A stretch of 64,000 nt of DNA, taken from contig JAURVB010013171.1 of NCBI GenBank assembly GCA_033002965.1, positions 1 through 64,000 of the forward strand, given 5' to 3'. The translations under genes were made by a program, and so were the position numbers. Each line of letters starts with the position of its first letter. The first letter of the stretch is position 1. The DNA is from Piper betle (lineage: Eukaryota; Streptophyta; Magnoliopsida; Piperales; Piperaceae). The notes beneath the pieces were generated by a model that did no database searches, had not been told where the DNA came from, and worked only from the letters and a program-made list of their open reading frames with translations. Below, piece by piece: positions 13,701 to 37,034 of this stretch.

Positions 13701-15284
13701 ATTGAAGAAGAGAAGAAAGAGAACAGACGGTACTGACAAAGAAAGAGCCTCGGAACTGTAAGATAGTTGGGAGGAGGACAACCGTTCATGATATTTAATT
13801 CCAAAACAAGATCTAACACCCACCCCCTCCATATGATTCATATCATTTACTGAAATACACTATCTGCATGTATAAATTTATACATATGAAGATAGAAGCA
13901 TGGCCATCGTGAACAAAATCGATAATGGTGATTTCAGTCAAACTGCTGTCAATCTTCCCACGCAAGAGCCGGGGGAGATTTCAGAGGCATAGGATGGCAG
14001 GGACAGGCCCTGCCATTGCACTATTGCAACCAATGACTGGAACTCTTAAAAGCTGTGTTTCTCCTGTCCCCCTATTATCTATCCATCATTATAATTGCTT
14101 AAGATGTACTTACTCTCAGTAGATCTAACCAAATACTTTATGGGTTTTGTTCCTTTTATTGTTTCATACATATAGTTGATCACATATGTGTAACGGACGA
14201 CATTAGTTTTAACAGAGGTTATAGATTTGTGGGTGTGGTTGTGAGAGTGGTCTTTTTACCAGAGGGGAAGACATGAACAGCGCCATTAGTTAGAGTGTTG
14301 AGCTGAGCCTCCATCCTTCTCATGAAATCCATGGCTTCTTGTAGGGGCCTGGTGAGCTCTTCTTGGTATTTCAATAGCATATCATTGAAGGCCTCCTGGG
14401 AAATAAAATAGATATAATACAAGGTTAATCATGAGAACCCCGTTGCGCAGTCGTGTTAGAAGAGAGAAGGAAGAGACTAAGGAAGAGGAATAGATGATTA
14501 ACATGTTAAACTGGGAACTCTTAGAATCTAGGAAACATCCTTATGAACTTTAGAAACATGAATCCTTGCTCTAGTACTCTAGCTAGGCTTACACAAAACA
14601 AACCTAATTACTTCAAAATTAATCCTAATTGGCTTGGGCTTAAATTGTTTCTCAACATGGAAGAAAGAAAACATAAGTACCATGAACTGATCAAGCTCCG
14701 GATCAGCTTGATGGGCCCGGCAGACGACCGTCGATCTTTGCCGGTTTTCGATCTCCCTCCGAATCTCCGATAGCCTCTTCACCACCTCTGGTGAGGCTCC
14801 CACCTACACCAACATAACAAAGCAAACATATAACATTATTTATTTCTTGGACCAGTTTATATTTATTCCCTGTAGAATTGAGTACCTTTTGGCAACTCAT
14901 GAAAGCATCAAGAAGACTGGAGTACTGAGGGTGAGCTACTATTTTGGCTTTGATAGAGTCCATGTCTGAAGGAAGCCCTCCACAGTTGGCTAGAGCTTGC
15001 ACTGGCTCTCTCACAAAAGGGTACTGGCGAAACTGGTGAGCCACGTTATTGTGGTGGGAGGAGCTACCTTCTGTCTTCACCGCAAAAGATTCACCATGAA
15101 AACTAGCAGACACTGGGAGATTATTAATCTGCTGCTGCATGGTGGCAGATGTACTAGTAATTGTGGAGCTAGTGCTCTTGTTCCTATCATACAATATAGG
15201 ATTACCAGCTTGCACAATGCTTGTGTTGTGCACAAAACCTACTGTACTCAAATGGGTCTCTCCCAAATGGAGATAATCTTCCAT
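10727..15284 (-). CDS. BP/KNAT1-like: Class I KNOX homeodomain protein, BREVIPEDICELLUS/KNAT1 type
   Basis: TALE homeobox transcription factor that maintains meristem identity and internode/pedicel patterning in the nucleus. Five coding exons join in frame to 372 aa: 15284-14886, 14803-14681, 14395-14260, 11863-11607 and 10930-10727, each with AG/GT borders (exon 4 donor is GTAAGT). KNOX1 is at about residues 108-150 ([14 protein letters not shown]). KNOX2 is at about 161-213 (DPELDQFM then [10 protein letters not shown]). An acidic [13 protein letters not shown] linker precedes ELK (about 254-275). The homeodomain is at about 276-338, with the TALE PYP insert (302-304) and recognition helix [13 protein letters not shown]. 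The C-terminus LYMDG...GDGPYR is typical of the BP clade, which separates it from STM and KNAT2/6. Arabidopsis BP is about 398 aa. The chosen ATG gives MEDYLHLGE; just before it, TTTTGCAG could be a 5' UTR intron acceptor. Intron 3 (11864-14259, 2.4 kb) is the long one, as in other class I KNOX genes. Confidence 0.95.
11864..14259 (-). other. Long third intron of the KNOX gene
   Basis: AT-rich intron of 2396 bp between the KNOX2 exon and the ELK exon, with donor GTAAAAAG and acceptor CTTGCAG. The small ORFs inside it are not exons. In maize knotted1 the equivalent large intron carries regulatory sequence where insertions misexpress the gene; whether that holds here cannot be judged from this sequence. 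Confidence 0.7.
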
Positions 15285-18200
15285 ATCCTGCAAAACCCAG
15301 ATGGAGAATAGAAGAAAAAGAGACCTAGATGAGAAGGACGAGACAAGAAAATTTCCTTCCTGTGCCAGGAAATGTACGCCTTAGTGTATACCACTGCAAG
15401 TGGTGTGGTTGGTAGGCATACAACTGTACAAGTAATTTTTTTGCCAAAATATTATCATTTATCACTCAATTATTGCCTCTTTTTTGAAAAAATATTATCA
15501 CTTAATTCTTTGGACAAAGTATGATTATTGTATAGGGGCATGAAAGGGGTCTAATCTTTGCAGAGCCGGCAAAAAAAATCAAAGAGAAAAGCTAGGCCTT
15601 TGTGCACAATAATATAGAGTGGTAGGACACATTAGTGGGCTGTTAAAGAGACGTTAAACTTGTGACATTGGTAGTAGTAAATAAAAGATAAGCTCAACAT
15701 GGCCAACCATATTGGTTTTTATATATGTCTTCATTCACCGAGTCAAATGTAAGGATGGATATTGGCCGCAGGAATTGGAGTTATGATTGCATGTTTTTTT
15801 ATGTTCTGAAAGGTAGATTTTTCATCTGAGAGTTGAGATTGTTGGAGTCTGGTAACAAAGAATAATTTTGGATGTCTAGATGGTCGGAGAACGGCCGGTC
15901 AGTCTTTGTTCCGGTGAGTGATAAGACTGGTGGTGACGGCTCCAGAAGAAAATGACGAAGAAGAAGAGGTGGGTGAATGTAGAAGAATGGAATAGCAGTG
16001 AATAAATTAGGTTTTAATTTGATTTGATATTTACTTTGTCTTTGTTCTGAAATTTCGTTTATCATTTTTATGTTTTTTCCAAGATGACGTTATTGGATGT
16101 CAATCACTGCACGTACATGTACATTGACTTGAGGTATCAATGTGTAAGTAAGAATAATTATGCATATAATATTGTTTCTAGCTGATTATGTCGATTGATT
16201 AGCACGCACTTCATTAAAAAGAGGTAGCAAAAGGTCATTAAGTGCTTCTAACAACTTAATTGTGTGTAGACTATTTTGTTGCAGTGATTATGATCTATAA
16301 TGACATTTGATTAAAAATCTAAGTAACATTTAAATATCGAGTAGAAGTTTCAAATTTATCAGTAAATGTCTAATTGCAAAAACTTGCTCTACATTACAAA
16401 ATCAAACCCGTATTTTCTTGTAAAACTATTATATAATGTAGTGATTAAAGTCACATTAAGAAAAATAATGGTCTACTTAATTGGCCACAAAATTAGTGTC
16501 CCAAGTATTAAATACGATCTACACAAGCTTGAAAAGAAATATGATGTAGCCAAGACCATATATATACATATATATGTTTTGAGCGTTTTGGCCAGTTTAT
16601 TGAAAAACCCTAATCTCCAAGTTTTTCACGGAGGTCTTAGACTGGTGAGTGAGAGTGAAATATGCATAAGATTCCTGATGGGAAAGAGAGGGGTACCCAC
16701 CATATGGGCGCAATGCTCCATGTCATATCAATCAAATCAATCTAGTTTCTCTTGTACAAAGCTATATCATCGTTGGTTGCCTTTCCACCTGTATGTATGC
16801 TTATACTCTTACATAAAACCCATTAACAGCCAATAAATAAAATATCCTAATCACCTGGTTAATCTTTTCCTCTTTCGCCGCCCCAAAGTGATACGTACAA
16901 TGAAGAGAAATTTACTATAAAACTTTATTAGTTGACTCAATTTATAATTTATTTAGTTAAATTTCATAAGTGACTTCATCATAATCGATTTATTAATTAA
17001 TTTTCTGAATCATGTCATAAAAGTTACCAAAACGGGTTATTTTTCTTTTAAATTAGCTAATCAATATTTTTAACCAATATAGATTATATAATGATTAATT
17101 TCAAGTGTCAAAAAAATAATATATATTAATTACATATGCATTTTTATTTACATAATTATAAATTTAATAAAATGACTTTCATTCACCTGAAATTGACTAC
17201 ACTCTAATATACCAAATTGACTTTAAATTTGGAGTTTTTAAACTATGTATCCAACGAATACCAAACACCTTAATGCTTGAATATAAAATCTTAATATTGG
17301 AGATGATAGGACGTAAGTCTTTTTTATTTGTAAATTTCATAAACTTATATATATTATATAATGATCAATTTTTCATTTTAAGGTTTATATTAGATAATTA
17401 TAGTTTAGTAGTTATGAGTAGTTCGTCAATTAATACTTACCCATAATTGCCAATGTGAATCAAATCAACGCTCATAATGTAAATTCATAAAATTCACAAA
17501 TTAAAAAGAGTTCTCTCCTATCTATATTTCTCTCTACACACACATATATATTGTAAGTTGTTTCATCACATCTTTATTATCTATGATTGCATAAACGATA
17601 TAGATTGGAACTCTATTTTTAAGAACTTTTATCTTAACTATCAATGTAATCATACATAACATAACGAGTATCGAACATGCAAAAATATTAACTAGGAGTG
17701 GAGAAAAAAATATTAATTGGGAAGAAACATATATAGTTTTAAAAAATCCCAACCTTTGTGAAGGAACTAACTTGTTATAATAATTAAATGATATTTTTTT
17801 GGAGGCTAGCTTTTGATTATAATTCTAAGGAATTAAATTTATTTTTTTACTATACAAAGTAAAAATCTAATTTCAACTTCTAATTATAAGTAATATACAA
17901 TCTCTAAATTATCAATTTCACCACCAAGAAATATGATTAGCCTAAAAAATATATAATCTTTTATATATGTATTATTTTAAGGAAGTGAGATTAGTTATAA
18001 CTAAGCAAGATATTGAATTATCCACTACTTATATTGAAGTAGTTTTGCCGATATATTCTTATTGGATAATAAAATTGATTATAATAATAATATGATATTT
18101 TAGAGACTTGATGTAAATATTTTTTTTAATTAAATAATAAGGTAAAAAATAATATTCTGATTTATTTAACAAATTATTATTTTTTGATATGATATAGTGC

Positions 18201-18480
18201 TTCTCACCACACTATCTTTTATTATAAAAATAAATAATTATTAGACGTTTGACTACATCATAAAACGCTTGTATAAATCAAATCACTCAAATCACCACCC
18301 ACTATTATGTGTGGGTAATTTTTTAGTTTATGATTTGCAATCATCACAGTAAGGACTACTTTTTAAATGTAAGAAAATTTTCAACAAATATTAGTAGTCA
18401 GAACTTTAGAAGAGGAAAGAAAGAGACTAGGCCCGAGTTATATATAACCCATGTACCGTTTGGTTATTGAATTTATGATA
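15285..18480 (-). promoter_or_regulatory. Upstream region of the KNOX gene
   Basis: AT-rich DNA 5' of the KNOX start codon, expected to hold its 5' UTR and promoter. I cannot place a transcription start. A small hairpin (CCACT gc AAGTGG) lies near 15391-15404. The plus-strand ORF at 16366-16836 is long for AT-rich DNA but has no recognisable domain and is treated as chance. Confidence 0.35.
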
Positions 18481-21180
18481 TAAACTGTTCAACTCTGATG
18501 GAGAGTGAAGATAACTGGGAGTTGCACATCTCTGCAAAGAGTAGTACTGATCGTGCAACAGTGCAACTAAGGCTGGACATCACACCACTCTCTCTCAGTC
18601 ACACCACTCTATCTCAGTCAGTGTGGAGATGACATAAAGGTAGAGGGCATGACAGGGAGGGGATGGGATTGGCCTTCCAACTCAGAAAGAAATTAGAAGG
18701 TAAGAAAGAAACAAGCTCTGGAGAAAAAAATATATGTATATTACATAAGAAAGGTTAAGGCCTAAAGTGGGAGGGGAGGAGGGGGGACAAGAGACAAACT
18801 GTGGGACCCACCTCCATAACACTCCCGTGTCTCCCGCGCTATTTTGTAGTGAGTCCCACGTATGATGTCCTCCTTTCACCGATCTGGCCCGGGCCCGCAA
18901 CTCCCCCTTCGCGAGATTATGAAAAGGCCCTCTTGCGCGCATGTATATATATATAATTGCAGACAACCCTTTGGGAGTATAATATGGGAGCTTGGATGCT
19001 GGCAAGCTAAGCTGCTAAGAGTGGCCTTGTTTTGATCCAAGATTAATTGGGTATGTGTGATTAGGTATTATAATAATAAGTTAATAACCATGCATGCATG
19101 TTTATTTGATACTTGGACGTAGATTAATCCCTGTCAGCCTCTTGTTTATCGTATCTTAAAACATGATCATCTGGAAGTATAATTTTACTAAGGTTGAATG
19201 GAGAGTTTGTGATCATCCTTGAAGGTTTTGGACATGAAAATCAAAGGGATCATCAAGCATCTAATTCTCAGTGGGAATATATAATTATATCTGTAGGCTA
19301 TTATTCTACGTTATCTTCTTATAAATTGGAGATGTAATCTGTCTGATAATATTGTATAAGCTAAGTAGGGAGACAAAGACCATGTTGTGACTATACAAGA
19401 AGAATAGATCAGGTCATAAGGAGGAAATAGATTTTTATTTCCAAAGCATATTTGTCCCAAGTGGTCTTTGGTCTTTGTTCGAATAACTTGTAGTTTTATG
19501 ACCCAATCATAGTTTGACTGATTTGATCTGCCGCCTTGCAAATTTGCAGTTTATGCTAATGAAAAGAATTAACAGGTGTTTGGTGTCTCGTTGAAAAAAA
19601 TCTGAAAAGTAGTGATTGGCTTCTTTATGAAACTTCTCTATATATTTCCTTATTTCCCTATTTCCCTGTATCTATCTATATATCTATTTATATTAGTTTA
19701 GACCCACCCAATGTACAGGCTATGTCTGACAAATTGTTTAAAATTTTATTAAAATATAAAATATAAATTATATATCATTAAAAAGGCATAAAAATATTCC
19801 TATGTAAATAAAGTATGATAAATAAATATATAATAATTTTGTAATTTGAAAACGTGATAAAAAAACACCTATAAATTTTTAGTTAAAAATCTCTAAAAAA
19901 TATCATTTTGTTAAGGTCAAAGCTAGATATTTCCCATATAAATTGCCTTGCACAAAAAACATTCAAATGTCTAAGTGACCCTCAAATTTTTATTACCAAA
20001 ATTACACCTAAATGTCATATAATTAGTTAAAGTTAAACATTAAATGTTTATTATTTTCAATTTATAGTATATTTTAATTTAATTAATAATATATGAAGAA
20101 TATAAAGTAATTTGAAATGCAAATATTAGTAAATATTTAATTTTAAACACAATTGTCTCAAGTATATTTAAACATATATTGCTTATTGAAAACAATTTAA
20201 AATTATTAAAAGTAAAAATTGTATGAAGAAATTTTAAATTTTAAATTTTAAATTTAAATATTAATATATAATTAGTTTAAAATACTTATTTTAAATAATT
20301 AAAAATTAATATTGAGTTTAAGGTGAGGGAGAGACGAAAGCGAAAAATCTTGGGTGAATAAGAGTAGAACGAGAAGATGGTGAGAAAGAGTTTTAGGCAG
20401 GTAGAAGAGGCTGAGATAAATTTTGGGTGAGTAAGAGAAAAAAGCGAAGTGTTTTGGACAAGTAAGAATAGAAGAAGATGGATTTGTGATGTCTTAATTA
20501 ACACAGTACTTTATTTATTTATTTATTTCTTTTGTGAAAAGTGCACTTAATTAGATTCATTTGATCACAAGTAATAATTATTCGGTCGCTTGCTATCATC
20601 GTTTTAAGGTGACATAAAATATCATTGTAAATGAATATTCGATCTGTACATTCAAATTATTTGAGTTCATTTTTTCAAACTAAATAAAATTATCCCATTA
20701 TCTAATCGATCATTGTCTAAATGCTCTTAATTTGGGTTTGATAGAGAAATGTTAAAATAATGCGAATTTTTTCTTACAATTATATCTATATATATAAGGA
20801 CCTGTGAAATACACATGAGGCATCTAAAATTTAGTAATAATATGAGCAAATAAATATATAATGATTAATTATTATTCAAAATAAAATTAGTTAATATTTT
20901 TTTATTTAGACATTTAAATTTTCTATGATAATAAATATAATAGATTTTATTGAAAATAAGAATAGACTTCGTCCTCTCCTTTCTCCTTTCTATAATAGCT
21001 TTTATTCAGAAATAGTTATTATATATTAAGAAGAGTTTTTATCCAGATAAAGCAATCCTTCCTCACATTTCTTCTTAGACTAAATTACCACAATGTGTCC
21101 AATTTATGCTTCCCAAATTTCACCATATTATTTTTTTAAAAAAATTGAAAAATCAACTCAAAACTCTATTTCTACCCTAG
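18481..21180. other. Intergenic DNA between the KNOX and ubiquitin-RUB genes
   Basis: AT-rich. A GC-richer patch at about 18760-18920, with GGCCCGGGCCC and a nearby TATATATATA, might be an upstream element or a remote 5' UTR of the minus-strand KNOX gene, but nothing fixes this. No coding exon is recognised. Confidence 0.35.
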
Positions 21181-21185
21181 CTCCT

Positions 21186-21247
21186 AAATGGGCTATTGGG
21201 CCACAACAAAATGGGCTATTGGGCCATAACAAAATGGGCTTGGGCCC
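21186..21247 (+). promoter_or_regulatory. Tandem site II / TGGGCY promoter boxes of the ubiquitin-RUB gene
   Basis: Three copies spaced 23 bp apart start at 21188, 21211 and 21234. The first two read ATGGGCTATTGGGCC and the third ATGGGCTTGGGCCC, giving six TGGGCY/GGGCC motifs in 62 bp. Such site II elements are bound by TCP factors and mark promoters of plant housekeeping genes (ribosomal, mitochondrial, proteasome and ubiquitin). They lie about 175 bp upstream of the first predicted donor splice site and are well placed for a core promoter. Confidence 0.75.
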
Positions 21248-21359
21248 TCCAAAACCATCCCCCTCTTCCTCTTCCTCCTCTCACCCCTCGATCCTCCCCG
21301 ATTCCGCCGCCGCCGCCGCCGCGCCTCCGCCGGCGACAATCGCCGGAGCCTTCCGCCCA

Positions 21360-21702
21360 GTAAGTCTCCATCTCCGCCTCCTTCTACAATTCGTTTTCTT
21401 GTTATTGGCTTCTCCCGTGGTGTTATTATTATCAAAGGTAGCTCCAAGATTTCCTCGTATAAATCGACTCGTTCGCCATCGTATAATCGATAAAGATGCG
21501 GTCTTTTTTGCGGGTTTGTTGCGTTCAGTCGATTCGTTTTGTTGCCTAGCATAGTAGGATGAGGAAACAGGAAGCCTCCGATGGCTTAAAGGAGACGACT
21601 TTTCAAATTTTGTATTCTCGGTTTGTGGGATTTCTTGCCGACTTGTGCCAGGATCTTGCCGAACATATGTTTTTTGTTTATAAATTGGGCGCTTTTGTGC
21701 AG
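21360..21702 (+). other. Predicted 5' UTR intron of the ubiquitin-RUB gene
   Basis: A GC-rich leader (GCCGCC repeats at about 21305-21325) ends at a GTAAGT donor at 21360. The acceptor is TTTTGTGCAG ending at 21702, 59 bases before the ATG. Leader introns of this kind are usual in plant polyubiquitin genes and often raise expression. Confidence 0.6.
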
Positions 21703-21716
21703 AAATCGGTGTGTAG

Positions 21717-32890
<11,174 letters not shown>

Positions 32891-34380
32891 CGTGTTTAGT
32901 TTACTTTTAATCCGTAGTCCTGGATACCAATTCGTCTTCGTTTTATTTCTTTTTTCTTTTTCCAACAAAGACTACATAGTTTGCTTCTGAGCGTGATTTG
33001 TATGACTTATTGTTGAATATATATACGTACATTGACCAGTGCAGGTTATTCTTCTCCCTTACTCTGCATCTCGGGTCAAATATGAAGGAGCCCATATCAA
33101 TATTTTCTGTTGCCAAACAAATAAAAAGTTATAAGGTGTTCTAAAACCAAAAATTTGTTGGTTTTTGTGGGCGAATTGGCTCGCTGATGTGCTTATACGT
33201 GTGGAATTCATAATTCTTGATCAATCACATACCAGGATTAATCAAATAAACAAGCTCATAGCCCCTTTTACAGGAAAATACAAGTTCAGTTTATGCACCT
33301 CTTATTACATTTCTAAATCACGTCTCTAAAGTTGAAGCATCACAACACAATGAAAACGTTGAAGCACCACAACCCAATGAAAACGGTGAAGACAAAGGCT
33401 TTTACCACCGCCATTTACGTGATTAAATTTACTATATTTTTTAAATCATAAAAAAATATTTAATCATTTTAATTTAATTTAATTGAAAATAATCGATAAA
33501 AAATAGTAAATTTGGAACGTATAAATATCACACATTATTTTCTTCTTCAAGGTACGACTTCCTGTCAATCTACATTTTATTTTATTTTATTAATATAAAA
33601 GGGGAGTAAAAATCAAGCTCTAATTAAAAGTAATACATTTAACCACTCAATATATAATATATAGAAAAATTAAAATTAATTTCTAATATAAACTATGCAT
33701 GGCATGACATCTTAACTAATTTTAGTTAACAATTCCAAAAAAATATCATCAGCACTTAGCACAATTATTGTGAGATTAGTTTGAACTGGTCCAATTCAGT
33801 CAATTTAACTCGACTACGTTAGAATTAGAATTAAATAACATGCAGATTGCTAAAATTGGTCTTAGAGTCACCCGATTTAAATTGAATTTGACCGATTCAG
33901 TAAACGATTCATTAAGCACCATTCTTACCATATTACAATATTTGATTACTATACATATAATACATGTAAAATATAAGAAAATTCCACTTACAGTCTCCTT
34001 GGTACTTATGTTTTCACCCTTTCGAAAATATTTAGTACTTAAAGTTTATAAAACATGCTTAAGAATACTTTATTACAAGGGAAGATACAATTTGACAAAA
34101 AAATTATTTTGGTATTATTTTTTACTTTAATTTTATTATTTCCGTTGAACCAATTTTTATACCGATATATATACATATATATAAATTGTATTAATTTTAC
34201 CGATTCAAAATAAGTCATGAATCCATCGTAAACCGACTTGAACGAGTAATTAAAAGTTTTTAAAAATCCGATTCAATTATCTTAATTCAGAATTTAACAA
34301 AATGCTTGGGGAGTCCACCAACGTTGAGATGCCGGACATAACAAGGATCAATCCTCGGACTTAGATGTCCGCCCATGCCT
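32891..34380. other. Downstream region of the ubiquitin-RUB gene
   Basis: The first 150-200 bases are T-rich and should be the 3' UTR. Beyond about 33400 the DNA is AT-rich, with scattered ACCGATTCA/GACTTGAACG strings that look like transposon debris. No gene is recognised. Confidence 0.4.
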
Positions 34381-34859
34381 AATGAGATTCTGGATTGACA
34401 CGACTTGCATGTCCAAGCATTTCTCCCGATTCCCACAATTCCTGGAAACCATTTCCGGACCTGCGAAAAGAGACCCAAGACGTGGGGAAAGGGTGGTCCG
34501 GCGGGCGCGAAGGCGAGCTCCACCGAGACCGCCGCCGGCCTCCGACGTCGGAAGGTACGAAAAGTCTCCCCCTTTCTTCCTCTCCTACTCTTTCCGCGCC
34601 TCTTAATATTGCTCATGTCGCATAATGCTCTGAATCGTGTTTTGGCGTCCGCTGGCGGGATGTCATGTTTGTAATGAGACGTGAATGGATTATTTACTGG
34701 AAAATTCTTGAACTTTTTAAGGCGTGATAGATAGTTCATGGTGTGGATGTTCTGTTTTAGTATGGGGATTGCAGAGTCTTTGAGTTGGAGAGGTGTTTAG
34801 AATGTGTTAATGATCATTTGAGTGTTTGTATTGTGTGTCTGTTTGGTTTAAGGACTTTA

Positions 34860-35260
34860 GGCGGATTATCTGAGCGTGTTTTATTTAGTTGTAAGTTGGG
34901 GCTGGTTGTTTTTTTTTAGATTTTGGTATTGGGAAGTGCCATTTGTCTCTCTATAATTCTTTTGGTAGGTGTTGAAAGATTATTATTGGCTAGAATGGAG
35001 TAAGGGGAGTTTAAATTTTTTTGTAGGAACACTTTTCAAAATCATTGGAGAGAGATCATTTGCTTATCTGAGCAGCTATTGTTTAATTATGAGTTGCAGA
35101 TGATTGTTTTTAGTTTTGGTATTGGTGTAAGTGATCCATTTGTCTCTATAATTTTTTTATAGGTGATTAATGTTTATTATTAGTAAGAACGGATCAAGGA
35201 AAATTTAGATTTTTTTTGGGTGGAACATTTTTAACGATTTTTGGAAAGGGTAGTTTGCTG
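34860..35260. repeat. Degenerate tandem duplication, period about 196 bp
   Basis: Landmarks repeat in order: TTATCTGAGC (34866 and 35062), TTTTGGTATTGG, CCATTTGTCTCT.TATAATT and ATTATTA...GAA.GGA. The two units differ by many small changes. It lies between the candidate mS34 first exon and its second exon, so probably in an intron. Confidence 0.65.
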
Positions 35261-36296
35261 ACAGGCAGTGGTGGTAAGTTATTAAACTCACATGCATCTC
35301 ACCTATCATATGGAGCTCACCTGTGAGTGGTTATGTTTCTTCAAGCACTATCATATTCATCTGACGTTTCAGTGGACCAGTTTTTCTTTAGTTTTATTCC
35401 TTGGTGACAATCCATATAGCTTACCAGATGTGGCTTTATAGAGATAGGAGTAGGATTAACTTTCGTATATGCTTTAAAAGAGATATGAGTTGGTCTTTCT
35501 TTGTTATATATGGTAGTTTTCATCAACGGGGTGAACAAATCAACTTCTAAATGTTATATTGTCATAATGATAACATGTTTTAACAATTTCAAGACCAGAG
35601 GCTATGGCATGTGCATTCGTTTCTGTTTTTGTTTTATTTGGAAAGACTTTTGAACCCTTCGTTGGAATCAATGGAAATTCATTACATCTTTCTTTTCCCA
35701 TTTTCAAATGAATTTGTGCTGCTTGACTTTCACCAGTTAACTCATAACTAATGTTATGATTTTTAACATAGAAAGCACTATATTTCAGTCATCAATACCA
35801 AGGCATTCACTAATGTTGAAAATTGAAAGTAAAATTATCTTTTAGCGGAATTGATTGTCTGTTGCTGGATGTAATTAAATAAGATGGTCTTGATCATGAC
35901 TGTTGCAAAGCAGATGAAAATATGGAATTAGGGTTAGCAGTTTAAGGAGGCATGCTAATAGGACTTATGTCACATGGACCAAGGGTAGAGCGTTGTGATT
36001 ATGAAAGGAAGAATCTGAGCGGCTTCTTCCGGCCACAACCCTGTGCAAAAATTTACTTTTCCTGCTGCTTAATTCTACAGTATTAGATGTGTCCTTTTTG
36101 TTTAGTTTGTTTCTTCTTACTCTTGTTTCTTGTTTTTAGAATAGATACGAGGTGCTGTGGTTTTTTAACTGATGACAGACTCAGCTAGGAGAGTTTCAAC
36201 TTTAAGAACCCTCAAAAATTTTCCTCCAAAGTTTTAGAAATAGTGTACGGAGTTTTTCTACCACATCTTTTTAGTCACTCTCATCTCCTGCTGCAG

Positions 36297-37034
36297 TTTC
36301 AAAGACCCCCAAAAGAAGCAATAAAAAGAATCTCTTTGAAGAGGCATCTTTCTTACCAAAGTGGGGAATTAGGTTTAAGATGGCAAAAACACATTGGAAA
36401 GGTGTTTCTTATGAGATTACCAAAATAATCTCTACAAGGTTCTTTTTCTTCTTCTGGATTTTTGAAGCAAATGATCCTTAAAATTTTTTTACTTATATTT
36501 TAAGATTGAATTTGTGTGCAGGATGGCCAGCATGGTGAGGCCTGGGGGATAGTTCATGAGGATGGTAAGTGGTGACAGAAGCTTTGCCCTTATAAATGTC
36601 TTATCTGTCTCTATTCCAGTTCATTTTGTGATGCAAATATCATTCATTGGAATGTGTGAGTTTTATCTGTTCATGTCACAATTTTCTTTGATGAGTCAGT
36701 CAAGATGGTGTTTGGTTATGAAATGGTTGATTTGGTTGCTCTTTAGTTGTAAGTGTCAAGCATGGATTCAACAAACACAGTTAAATTTGCTGTTCTCCAT
36801 AGCGTTGGTTTTGTGTTGGAAACAACCTCCTGATCTCCACTGTTTACCTTCTTGTCAACCTAATTGCCTAATTTTTTGCTCTCATTCTGTTTGCAAATTC
36901 ATTGATAATTTGTCATCCCATTAGGGGTACCTGCTGCGGATGCTCCGAAGAAAGCAAGTGGTGTTCATAAGAGGTGCTGGAAATATATCGCTGATCCTAA
37001 AAAGGCTGTGGAAAACCAAACCAGAGGCCACTGA
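36297..37034 (+). pseudogene. MRPS34-like: Mitochondrial small-subunit ribosomal protein mS34 (MRPS34) gene remnant
   Basis: Three exons match mS34, a protein of the mitoribosomal small subunit: 36297-36438, 36522-36564 and 36925-37034, with AG/GT borders. Diagnostic stretches are NLFEEASFLPKWGIRFK, KTHWKGVSYEITK, DGQHGEAWGIVHEDG and APKKASGVHKRCWKYI; the HG-AWGI core also occurs in animal MRPS34. The first of these exons ends one base out of phase with the next: ...YEITKI should run into LYKDGQHG but one base seems missing near 36428-36432. Hence the call as broken, though a sequence error would look the same. The upstream first exon is uncertain; a GC-rich leader ending at a GTACGA donor near 34556 is a candidate but offers no ATG in the needed frame. 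Confidence 0.6.

Noticed and set aside
14703..15293. 196-codon minus-strand ORF running past the KNOX exon 1 donor
   Set aside because: It reads exon 1 through the intron in a single frame. The family sequence shows the exon ends at 14886 after CQK and resumes at 14803.
16366..16836. 156-codon plus-strand ORF upstream of the KNOX gene
   Set aside because: It has no recognisable domain, an AT-driven composition and no splice or promoter context. It is treated as a chance ORF.
34287..34739. 150-codon minus-strand ORF
   Set aside because: It overlaps the GC-rich leader candidate of the mS34 gene on the other strand and resembles no family. It is a GC-rich shadow.
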